Below are positions 1-6,003 of a DNA stretch of 18,231 nucleotides, in pieces. The stretch's first letter is position 1; the number at the start of each line of letters is the position of its first letter. The notes under the pieces were generated by a model. It was not told where the DNA came from. It was given only the letters and a program-made list of their open reading frames with translations, and did no database searches. Origin of the DNA: Alphaproteobacteria bacterium (GTDB lineage: Bacteria; Pseudomonadota; Alphaproteobacteria; ATCC43930; CGMCC-115725); NCBI GenBank assembly GCA_030039775.1, contig JASHUX010000050.1, forward strand, positions 1 through 18,231. The letters are read 5' to 3'. The position numbers were made by a program, and so were the translations under genes.

Positions 1-144
1 GGCGGCACGACGCCGGCGCTGGCGGTGGTCATCAACGCGATCTGCGACGCGCTTGCCGAGTTCGGCGTCACCCATGTCGAAATGCCGGCGACGCCGGAGC
101 GGGTGTGGCGCGCGATTCGGGACGCGGCGCCATTTCGTTTGTGA
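1..144 (+). CDS. Molybdopterin-binding large subunit (CoxL/XdhA family), C-terminal fragment
   Basis: The reading frame is open from the first base and ends with TGA at 142-144, giving the last 47 residues of a larger protein. The segment [11 protein letters not shown] followed by [12 protein letters not shown] matches the usual C-terminus of the large subunit of aerobic CO dehydrogenase/xanthine dehydrogenase-type molybdenum hydroxylases. These enzymes bind a molybdopterin cytosine dinucleotide cofactor and act with FAD and 2Fe-2S subunits. The catalytic part lies outside the window, so the substrate (CO, a purine, an aldehyde or other) cannot be told. The end of the gene abuts the promoter region of the toxin-antitoxin pair. 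The family call is fairly secure; the exact enzyme is not. Confidence 0.8.
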   Translation, partial: GGTTPALAVVINAICDALAEFGVTHVEMPATPERVWRAIRDAAPFRL

Positions 145-176
145 TATTGCGTATAATGTCATATTGTAGAAGATAT
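144..176 (+). promoter_or_regulatory. AT-rich promoter/operator-like stretch before the toxin-antitoxin operon
   Basis: The 30 bases between the molybdoenzyme stop and the toxin start are strikingly AT-rich in a GC-rich region. They contain a perfect TATAAT (152-157) and two ATATTG copies (144-149 and 161-166) whose starts are 17 bases apart, plus a further ATAT just at the start codon. No good -35 box is visible at the standard spacing. Ribbon-helix-helix antitoxins commonly repress their own promoter through short repeats, so these may be operator half-sites. That is inference. Confidence 0.3.
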
Positions 177-597
177 GCGGTTGGTCCTCGACACCAATGT
201 GGTGGTCGCGGCGATGCGCAGTCCGACGGGAGCGTCGGCGGGGCTTCTGCGGGCGGCCAGACGCGGGAACCCTGTGTTGCTCGCTAACGTGGCGTTGGCG
301 CTTGAGTACGAAGCGACGTGTTCCCTGGCCGAGCACCGTTTGGCCGCCGGCCTGGACCTCGCGCGATGCATGGTTTTCGTCGATGCCGTTTTGGCGATGA
401 CCGAGCCGGTCGAAAGTTATTTCCTATGGAGGCCGCAATTGCGCGATCCCGCGGATGAATTGGTGCTTGAGGCCGCGGTTAACGGCCGAGCCGATGCAAT
501 CGTGACCTTCAACCGCAAGGATTTTGGCGTCGCGCCGAAACGGTTCGGCATTGATATATTGCTGCCGCGCGATGCCATCAGGAGACTCAACGCATGA
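175..597 (+). CDS. PIN-domain toxin of a type II toxin-antitoxin pair (COG1569-like)
   Basis: This 140-residue protein looks like a PIN-fold Mg-dependent ribonuclease toxin of the 'putative toxin-antitoxin system toxin component' family. The first acidic residue is D6 in the motif LDTNVVV. E44/E46 follow, then D94-E95 in RDPADE, then the IVTFNRKDF segment (about 109-117). In that last motif N113 stands where classic VapC proteins carry an acidic residue; I believe Asn is common in this subfamily. The length is normal. A weak AGAAG lies before the ATG at 175. The stop overlaps the antitoxin start in an ATGA (594-597), so the pair is translationally coupled. The toxin-first order is the reverse of vapBC. 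The RNA target is unknown. Confidence 0.85.
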   Translation: MRLVLDTNVVVAAMRSPTGASAGLLRAARRGNPVLLANVALALEYEATCSLAEHRLAAGLDLARCMVFVDAVLAMTEPVESYFLWRPQLRDPADELVLEAAVNGRADAIVTFNRKDFGVAPKRFGIDILLPRDAIRRLNA

Positions 598-839
598 CGG
601 AAAAGTCGACTTATCCACTTCGGTTGCCGCGCTCTGTCAAAACCGAAGTGGAGTGGCGCGCCAAGCGCGAGGGCACCAGCGTCAATCAATTCGTTGCGAC
701 CGCCGTGGCGGAAAAGCTGGCAGTGATGAATACGGCGGAATCCTTCGCCGAGCGCCGCGGCCGCGCCGATTTTACCGCCTTCGACCGGATGATGAAGCGG
801 AAAGGCGGCCAGCCGCCGATCGCCGAAGACAAGGGATGA
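594..839 (+). CDS. Ribbon-helix-helix antitoxin (HicB-family-like C-terminal domain)
   Basis: This 81-residue protein is the likely partner of the upstream PIN toxin. Residues 6-11 (TYPLRL) fit the DNA-binding beta strand of a ribbon-helix-helix fold. The following helices, with EVEWRAKREGTSVNQFVATAVAEKL at about 17-43, match the pattern of short proteins annotated as HicB-family antitoxins. The C-terminal 35 residues are charged and probably flexible, a usual place for the toxin-neutralising arm. The start is supported by an AGGAG at 580-584 and by the ATGA overlap with the toxin stop. Autoregulation of the operon through the AT-rich leader is expected for the family but not shown here. The gene ends 3 bases from the convergent PhoH gene. 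Confidence 0.8.
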   Translation: MTEKSTYPLRLPRSVKTEVEWRAKREGTSVNQFVATAVAEKLAVMNTAESFAERRGRADFTAFDRMMKRKGGQPPIAEDKG

Positions 840-842
840 TGA

Positions 843-1595
843 CTACAGCACCGTAAGCATCCCCGCTACCAGCGGGTGGCGGACGATGTCTTTGTCCGAG
901 AGCCGGATCACGGCGATATCCGAAATAGTTTCGAGGCGCTGCGCGATCTCGTTCAACCCCGACAAGCCATCGAGCAGATCGGTCTGATCGGGATCGCCCG
1001 TCACCACCATGGTCGAATGCCAGCCGAGCCGGGTCAGCAGCATTTTGATCTGGCCATAAGTGCAGTTCTGCGCCTCGTCGATCACGATGAAAGCGTTGTT
1101 GAGGGTGCGGCCGCGCATGAAGGCGACCGGCGCGATCTCGATCGCGCCTTCGGTGATGAGCTGTTTTACCCGCTTGCCGCCGATGCGCTCGTTCAAGGCG
1201 TCATAGAGCGGCCGGAGATAGGGCGCGAGCTTGTCCTCCATCTCGCCCGGAAGGAAACCCAGATTCTCGCCGGCCTCGACCGCGGGGCGGGTCAGCACGA
1301 TGCGGCCGACGCGCCCGGCATTAAGCGCCTCGACTGCGGCGGCGATGGCAAGATAGGTCTTGCCGCTGCCAGCGGGACCGAGCGCGAGGGTCAACGCATG
1401 CCGCTCAAGCGCCGCCATCAACTCTTTCTGGCCGTCGCTTTGCGGCCTGATTTTCGCCAGATAGGAACGCTCGCGCGTTGGTTCGGCGACCGCGAGAAAC
1501 GGATGCTTACCGCGCCCGGGTTCGTGTCCGGGCGCGAAAAAAGGTTCGAACACGGAATCGTCGGCGCGCGCAGTGGCGTGACGGCGTCTGGCCAT
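843..1595 (-). CDS. PhoH-like ATPase
   Basis: A 250-residue P-loop ATPase of the PhoH family. The Walker A motif is GPAGSGKT at residues 73-80 and the Walker B motif is FIVIDEAQN at about 168-176, followed by the family motif region [10 protein letters not shown]. PhoH proteins are cytoplasmic ATPases resembling the N-terminal part of superfamily 1 helicases and are linked to RNA metabolism; the cellular role is poorly defined. The protein is shorter than classical PhoH (about 320-350 residues) and has a charged N-terminal tail (1-50) in place of a longer N-terminal domain, so it is the compact form rather than the YbeZ form. It is not next to ybeY, unlike many PhoH/YbeZ genes. A GAGGAA lies upstream of the ATG. 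Confidence 0.9.
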   Translation of the reverse strand: MARRRHATARADDSVFEPFFAPGHEPGRGKHPFLAVAEPTRERSYLAKIRPQSDGQKELMAALERHALTLALGPAGSGKTYLAIAAAVEALNAGRVGRIVLTRPAVEAGENLGFLPGEMEDKLAPYLRPLYDALNERIGGKRVKQLITEGAIEIAPVAFMRGRTLNNAFIVIDEAQNCTYGQIKMLLTRLGWHSTMVVTGDPDQTDLLDGLSGLNEIAQRLETISDIAVIRLSDKDIVRHPLVAGMLTVL

Positions 1596-1756
1596 GCCCC
1601 GTTCCTCTATGTCTGACGGTATTTCGGGAGGTCGAACGTGCAGGTGCGGCGGCAGGCTCGGTCCGATGAAGCGGGGACCTTAAGAGGGAGGGTGAAAGAG
1701 CCTGAAGCGAACCCATTTCGACCCTCACACGATATCGCAAAAACCAGCCCTAGTCA

Positions 1757-1831
1757 CTAGAAATAGCGGGGATAATCGTCTTCAAACCGCAATATATTGC
1801 CGCTCACGTCCTTTACCGGTAATTCACTCCG
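1757..1831 (-). pseudogene. C-terminal remnant of a VOC (glyoxalase/bleomycin-resistance) family gene
   Basis: Reading the minus strand from 1831 to the TAG at 1757-1759 gives 24 codons, containing KDVSGNILRF followed by EDDYPRYF. This resembles the last strand of VOC-fold proteins (glyoxalase, bleomycin-resistance, dioxygenase families), where a D-x-x-G-N-x-L-x-F motif supplies a metal-ligand region. The codons are more AT-rich than neighbouring genes. The frame is closed by a stop at 1832-1834, precisely where the palindromic repeat begins, and no upstream part of such a gene is present. I infer a gene whose 5' portion was deleted or replaced at the repeat. The match is short, so chance resemblance remains possible. 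Confidence 0.35.
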
Positions 1832-1859
1832 TCACCCGCGGGCTTGACCCGCGGGTCCA
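1831..1859 (+). repeat. Palindromic intergenic repeat, left copy (REP/BIME-like)
   Basis: GTCA followed by a 9-bp perfect stem (1834-1842 with 1848-1856) and the loop CTTGA, then TCCA. It pairs with an inverted copy at 1888-1912. Both have the layout GTCA, GC-rich stem, CTTGA loop. The stem bases differ between the copies but stay complementary. Short GTCA-headed palindromes with a CTTGA core look familiar as dispersed intergenic repeats of alphaproteobacteria; that recollection needs a genome search. Confidence 0.65.
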
Positions 1860-1887
1860 AGCCGCCCCGACGGGCACGTCCTTGCCC

Positions 1888-1912
1888 TGGCCGGGTCAAG
1901 CCCGGCCATGAC
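1888..1912 (-). repeat. Palindromic intergenic repeat, right inverted copy
   Basis: Read on the minus strand this is GTCA, an 8-bp stem (1888-1895 with 1901-1908), and the same CTTGA loop as the left copy. The two copies are separated by 28 bases and point in opposite orientation, like the paired REP units called BIMEs. The right arm contains the first ATG (1908) of the following reading frame, which argues against that start. Confidence 0.65.
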
Positions 1913-1924
1913 GGCGGGTGAGAT

Positions 1925-1932
1925 GAGGAGGG
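1925..1932 (+). promoter_or_regulatory. Ribosome-binding site that fixes the start of the binding-protein gene
   Basis: GAGGAGGG, a near-perfect Shine-Dalgarno sequence, ends 5 bases before the ATG at 1938. The two in-frame upstream ATGs (1908 and 1923) have no such site. The first lies inside the repeat hairpin and the second overlaps the Shine-Dalgarno itself. Starting at 1938 also leaves a clean signal peptide. Confidence 0.75.
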
Positions 1933-1937
1933 TACGC

Positions 1938-3143
1938 ATGGGATCGGTCAATCGGTGGCTCGTCTTTTTTGTCGCGGCGATAATTCCGTTGGCGGCCCGC
2001 GCCGAGAATGCGCCGGGCGTTACCGACACCGAAATCCTGATCGGTCAGAACATGTCCTATTCCGGCGTGGTGTCCGCCTACGGCATTCTGGGCAAAGGGC
2101 ATCTTGCCTTCATCCACTGGTACAACGACACCTACGGCGGCGTGAACGGCCGCAAGATCCGCATGATCTCGATGGACGACGGCTATAACCCGGCGAAGTC
2201 GCTCGAGAACGTGCGCAAATTGGTCGAAGAGGATCACGTCGCGCTGATCTTCGGTTCGATCGGCACAGCGACCAACACGGCGGTCCGGAGATACTTGAAC
2301 GACCGCAAGGTGCCGCAGCTCTTCCTCGCGAGCGGCGCGGACAAATGGGGCGACTACCAGCACTATCCCTGGACCATGAGCTGGCAGGCGACGTTCCGCA
2401 CCGAAGCGCAGATCTACGCCAAGTACATCCTGAAGCATAAGCCCGAAGCCAAGATCGCGATGCTCTATCAACACGACGATTTCGGCGGCGACTACGTCAC
2501 CGGCGTCAAGGACGTGCTTGGGCCGGACTTCGACAAGCGGGTCGTTACCGCGACCTATGAAGTGTCCGATCCGACGGTCGATTCGCAAGTGCTCGAATTA
2601 CAGGCCTCCGGCGCCAACGTGTTGATCTTCGCCGGTACGCCGAAATTCGCGGCCCAGACCATCCGCAAGGTCTACGACATAGGTTGGCATCCGCTGTTCT
2701 TCATGGACAATGTCTCGATCGCGGTCGATTCGACGATGAAGCCGGCCGGGCCGGAGAAGGCGATCGGCATGCTGTCCTCGACCTACAGCAAGGACCCCGG
2801 CGATCCCGCCTGGGCGCATGATCCCGATACCGAGCTCTATCGTTCGATCGTTCGGAAATACATTCCCGGGATCAATCCCAACGATTTCAACTACGAGAAT
2901 TCGTGGGGCATGATGCTGACCCTGATGCAGGTGCTGAAGCAATGCGGCAACGATTTGTCGCGCGAAAACATCATGCGCCAGGCGGCAAACATCCATAATC
3001 TGACCCTACCGTCGCTATTGCCGGGCATCGCGCTCAACACTAGCCCAACCGACTACCACCCGATGAAGCAGATGCAGTTGCAGCGCTGGGACGGCAAGAG
3101 CTGGGTGCGCTTCGGCGATCTCATCACCGGCGGCGGATCGTAA
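1938..3143 (+). CDS. Periplasmic substrate-binding protein, branched-chain amino acid ABC type
   Basis: The protein has 401 residues from the ATG at 1938, chosen for the strong ribosome-binding site. A Sec signal peptide covers residues 1-22 (WLVFFVAAIIPLAARA, cleavage after ARA). The mature protein has the Peripla_BP_6/LivJ-like fold signature: an ITEILIGQ-type opening, here VTDTEILIGQ, then SYSGVVSAYG, NGRKIRMISMDDGYNP, a FGSIGTATN segment and later FGGDY. Relatives capture branched-chain amino acids, amides, aromatic acids or other small carboxylates and hand them to LivHMGF-type permeases. No permease or ATPase gene lies in the window. Instead the stop is 4 bases before the GTG of the cyclase fusion, which suggests one transcript and possibly a ligand-sensing role. 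The ligand cannot be predicted. Confidence 0.88.
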   Translation: MGSVNRWLVFFVAAIIPLAARAENAPGVTDTEILIGQNMSYSGVVSAYGILGKGHLAFIHWYNDTYGGVNGRKIRMISMDDGYNPAKSLENVRKLVEEDHVALIFGSIGTATNTAVRRYLNDRKVPQLFLASGADKWGDYQHYPWTMSWQATFRTEAQIYAKYILKHKPEAKIAMLYQHDDFGGDYVTGVKDVLGPDFDKRVVTATYEVSDPTVDSQVLELQASGANVLIFAGTPKFAAQTIRKVYDIGWHPLFFMDNVSIAVDSTMKPAGPEKAIGMLSSTYSKDPGDPAWAHDPDTELYRSIVRKYIPGINPNDFNYENSWGMMLTLMQVLKQCGNDLSRENIMRQAANIHNLTLPSLLPGIALNTSPTDYHPMKQMQLQRWDGKSWVRFGDLITGGGS

Positions 3144-3147
3144 CCCC

Positions 3148-4386
3148 GTGGCCCGCCTCCGGCTTATTCCCGACAATCTCCAGATCGAGATCGCGCCCGA
3201 GCAGACCGTATTGGCGGCGGTGCAGAACGCCGGCGTGCCGATCGCGTCGGCGTGCGGCGGCAACGCGCAATGCTCGACCTGCCGGGTTTGGATTGTCGAC
3301 GGCATAGAGAATTGCGCGCCGCGCACCGAGCCCGAGGCACAAATGGTCGCGCGGCTTCATCTCCCCGACAATCTCCGCCTGGCCTGTCAAACGCGCATCG
3401 CCGGCCCGGTCACCCTGCGCCGATTGGTGCTCGACGACGCCGATCTCAATATCGCGAGCCTCTTGGGCAAAGGCTCGCAATCGCGCGTCGGCGAGCAGAA
3501 GCCGCTCGCCGTGCTGTTCTCCGACATCACCGGCTTTACCGGGATTTCCGAGAAGCTGTCGCCGTACGACGTGCTGTTCCTGCTCAACAAATATTTTTCG
3601 GCGATGGGCGCGATCGTTGACGAGAATCGCGGCTATATCGACAATTTCATCGGCGACGGGCTGATGGCCCTGTTCGGCGTGGAGAACGAGCCTGACTTCG
3701 CCCTGCTCAGCGTCAAGGCGGCGCTCGACATGCTGCGCGCGGTCGACCGGCTGAAGCCCCAATTCGCCGGAACCTACGGCATCGATTTCGACATCCGCAT
3801 CGGCATCCATTACGGCGAGGGCGTCTTGGGCTCGCTCGGCTGGGGCACGCGCCAGCGGCTCACCGCGATCGGCGACGTCGTCAATATCGCCAGCCGCATC
3901 GAAACCGCGAACAAAGAGGCGGGAACGCGGCTTCTGATCTCGGAGCCGCTTTATCAGGTCGTGCATGACGAGGTGGACATCGAGGACTACGTCCGGCTGC
4001 GGCCGCGCGGCGCCACCGATCGCATGACGCTTTATGCCGTGCGGGCCCTGACCACGGCTGCGGCCGCGCGTCTCTCAACCGCCGTCAAGGCGCCGGCCGT
4101 CGCGACGGGCGACGCCAAGCCCGCCGTCGCCGCTGCATCGCCGATCCCGGTGCGCGTCGTCGCGGGCGAGACGTATTACTGGTGCGCGTGCGGCCATTCG
4201 GGCAACCAGCCATTTTGCGACGGCAGTCACGCCGCGACCCGTTTGACGCCTCTCTCGTGGCGCGCCGCAAAGACGGGGATGGAGCTGCTGTGCCAGTGCA
4301 AACAGACGGCGACGCCGCCCTATTGCGACGGCTCCCATCTCTGGATCGGTGAGACGCCGCCGGCGCCGCCGACTATCACCCAATGA
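3148..4386 (+). CDS. 2Fe-2S ferredoxin / class III nucleotide cyclase / double CDGSH fusion protein
   Basis: A 412-residue cytoplasmic protein (no signal or TM) with three parts. Residues 1-90 are a 2Fe-2S ferredoxin domain with C36, C42, C45 (C-x5-C-x2-C, adrenodoxin-like spacing) and C80. Residues 115-298 are a class III adenylate/guanylate cyclase: metal ligands D126 (FSDITGF) and D170 (IGDG), T239 at the Asp/Thr base-contact position, and N246/R250 in VNIASR. N166 replaces the usual base-contact Lys. After an Ala/Val/Pro-rich linker (302-335) come two complete CDGSH motifs, C346/C348/C357/H361 and C382/C384/C393/H397, spaced as in one-chain CISD3-like proteins. The start is GTG, 4 bases after the binding-protein stop. 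I infer a redox- or Fe-S-gated second-messenger enzyme; activity and product are unproven. Confidence 0.92.
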   Translation: MARLRLIPDNLQIEIAPEQTVLAAVQNAGVPIASACGGNAQCSTCRVWIVDGIENCAPRTEPEAQMVARLHLPDNLRLACQTRIAGPVTLRRLVLDDADLNIASLLGKGSQSRVGEQKPLAVLFSDITGFTGISEKLSPYDVLFLLNKYFSAMGAIVDENRGYIDNFIGDGLMALFGVENEPDFALLSVKAALDMLRAVDRLKPQFAGTYGIDFDIRIGIHYGEGVLGSLGWGTRQRLTAIGDVVNIASRIETANKEAGTRLLISEPLYQVVHDEVDIEDYVRLRPRGATDRMTLYAVRALTTAAAARLSTAVKAPAVATGDAKPAVAAASPIPVRVVAGETYYWCACGHSGNQPFCDGSHAATRLTPLSWRAAKTGMELLCQCKQTATPPYCDGSHLWIGETPPAPPTITQ

Positions 4387-4402
4387 CGCGGATGCGGCGA
4401 CG

Positions 4403-4888
4403 ATGACCGAGATATCCGGCTCGCGACGGAAGGCGGTACTTTACCTAGTCGGCAGCCTCGCGTTCGTCGCCATCGGGCTATGGGAGCTTCGCCATTTCGA
4501 CGGTCGCATCGGAACGCCGCATTTCGTGCTGGCGTTCTTCGGGCTTTGTGCCGTCGTATTCGCAGCTGTGCTGATCCGGCCGGAACGGCTTGTGCTCGAC
4601 GATGAAGGCTTTACGAGGCGGGGCGGGATTGTCTGGTCGCCGAAAAAAATCTACTGGCGCGATGTCGATCGGTTTTTCGTGTACCGGGCCGCTTGGGGCG
4701 TGAAGATGGTTGGGTTCAACTACAAGCCCGGCGCGCGCGACGTTCCATCGACGGCCAAACTTAATCGCCTATTCGGCGCCGAAGGAGCACTCTCGACGTT
4801 CTGGGCCCGGTCCCCGGAAAAGATGGTCGAGGAACTGAATGCTTACTGTTCGCGGGCGATGAGCAACGGAGTCAGCGCGTCGCGGTAG
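4403..4888 (+). CDS. Small membrane protein with two TM helices and a PH-like domain (STM3941-like)
   Basis: The protein has 161 residues from the ATG at 4403. The frame is open further upstream to 4349, but that would overlap the cyclase gene and add an arginine run, so I reject it. Two hydrophobic helices lie at about 11-28 (AVLYLVGSLAFVAIGLWE) and 40-58. The rest, with RLVLDDEGFTRRGG and IYWRDVDRFFVY, resembles the cytoplasmic PH-like domain of STM3941-type proteins, whose function is unknown. It starts 16 bases after the cyclase stop on the same strand and is probably in the same operon, so it could be a membrane partner of that pathway; this is inference. No strong ribosome-binding site is visible. 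Its end overlaps the convergent MBL gene by 17 bases. Confidence 0.7.
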   Translation: MTEISGSRRKAVLYLVGSLAFVAIGLWELRHFDGRIGTPHFVLAFFGLCAVVFAAVLIRPERLVLDDEGFTRRGGIVWSPKKIYWRDVDRFFVYRAAWGVKMVGFNYKPGARDVPSTAKLNRLFGAEGALSTFWARSPEKMVEELNAYCSRAMSNGVSASR

Positions 4889-5917
4889 CCCCCGGCTCGA
4901 TCGGGAATCCGGCCTCGCGCCAGGCCTTGACGCCGCCGTCGAGGGCGACCGTGCGCATGAAGCCGAGCTGGCGTAGCGTCGCGGCGGCGAGCGTCGAGAT
5001 TTTGCCGAATTCGCACGCCACCACGATGCGCAAGGTCGGGTCCGGCAGTTCCTCGTTGACGCGCAACTCCAACTGGCCGCGCGGAATGTGCTTCGCGCCC
5101 GGAATGTGGCCCATGTCATAGGCGCCCTTCTCGCGGACATCGAGCACCGCGACGTCGTTGCGCCGCGCCGCGAGTCGGGCATTGAGTTCCGCCAATGACA
5201 TGAACGGCACGGACGCGCCCGCTTCCGCCAGAAGCTGCGTCACCGTCTTGCCGCCCGACATGTTGGTGCGCAACGCCTCGGTGATGTGGTCGGGCGCCGA
5301 CAAATTCAAATGCTTCATCATGTCGACGAAGGCCGCACGCTCGCGCTTCTGCAGGCGCGGATTGTTCGCGATCTCGTCGCCGATGGTGGTGTGGGAGCGG
5401 CCTTTGTAGTCGTGCGCGGGATAGACGTTCAGCGCCGGATCGAGCGTCAGCACTTTGCCGAACAGGCTGTCGTAAAGCTGGTCGGGGTCGCCGGTCGGCA
5501 GATCGGTGCGGCCGGTGGCGCCGATCAACAGCGTGTCGCCGGTGAAGACCCGGTCCTCGACGATCCAGCACACCGAATCGCGCGTGTGCCCGGGCGTGTG
5601 AATGGCATGCAGGCGAAGCCGGCCGACGGCGAGCATCTCGCCGTCGTCGACGCGTAGGCCGGCGAACGGCGCCGGGCTTTCGTGGTGCATCACCACCGGG
5701 ACGTTCAACTGTCCCGCCAATTCCTTCGCCGCCGAAAATGATCCGCGTGTGTGTGCGTGTCGATGACGTAGTGGATCCGGACGCCGCCTTGCGACGCCAA
5801 GGCGAGGTAATGGTCGATCTGGCTGATTTCCGGGTCGATCAGCGCAGCGATGCGCGTGTCGGCGCAGCCGATGAGATACGATTGGCACCCGCCTGTCGCG
5901 ACTTGTTCGAAGATCAT
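4872..5917 (-). pseudogene. ETHE1-like MBL-fold persulfide dioxygenase with C-terminal rhodanese, frameshifted
   Basis: The true start is the ATG at 5917, after GAGGGGGA. The first 61 residues (MIFEQVATGG... to HTHADHF) contain the metal-binding H55-x-H57-x-D59-H60. The frame then breaks near 5735-5738, where the plus strand has AAAA. The continuation, SAAKELAGQL, follows perfectly one frame over if one A is restored; the repaired gene has exactly 349 codons. Downstream are HTPGHT, FTGDTLLIGATGRTD and YPAHDYKG, typical of persulfide dioxygenases that oxidise glutathione persulfide to sulfite, then a rhodanese domain with the candidate Cys in VVACEFGKIS. That loop lacks the usual Arg (Ile instead). 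Either an assembly error in a homopolymer or a genuine recent mutation would explain it. If intact, it would act in sulfide detoxification. Confidence 0.82.
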
Positions 5918-6003
5918 GGCTCCCCCTCTTGCCGCGGACCCGAACGTGCTTGTAATGACGCGTCCGGTCCGTCACCGCAAGGGGGACTTGCGGCGCGGCC
6001 GGG

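Larger units (their letters stand above)
1596..1907. other. Intergenic region between divergent phoH-like and binding-protein genes
   Basis: About 310 bases without an intact gene. The part nearest PhoH (1596-1740) shows only its ribosome-binding region. At 1750-1760 there is a small palindrome, CTAGT-C-ACTAG. From 1757 to 1831 there is a degenerate coding remnant on the minus strand, and from 1831 to 1912 a pair of inverted palindromic repeats that runs into the first possible ATG of the next gene. No convincing sigma-70 promoter was seen for either neighbour. Confidence 0.5.

Noticed and set aside
876..1616. A 246-codon plus-strand frame opposite the PhoH-like gene
   Set aside because: No domain and no ribosome-binding site; the minus strand has clear Walker motifs.
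1908..1937. Earlier ATG starts (1908, 1923) for the binding protein
   Set aside because: One is inside a repeat hairpin and the other overlaps the Shine-Dalgarno sequence; the signal peptide is cleaner from 1938.
4872..5975. A continuous 367-codon reading of the MBL gene starting at 5975
   Set aside because: Its first 75 or so residues are out of frame with the real N-terminus, lack the HxHxDH motif and begin without a ribosome-binding site; the frameshifted model from 5917 explains the data better.
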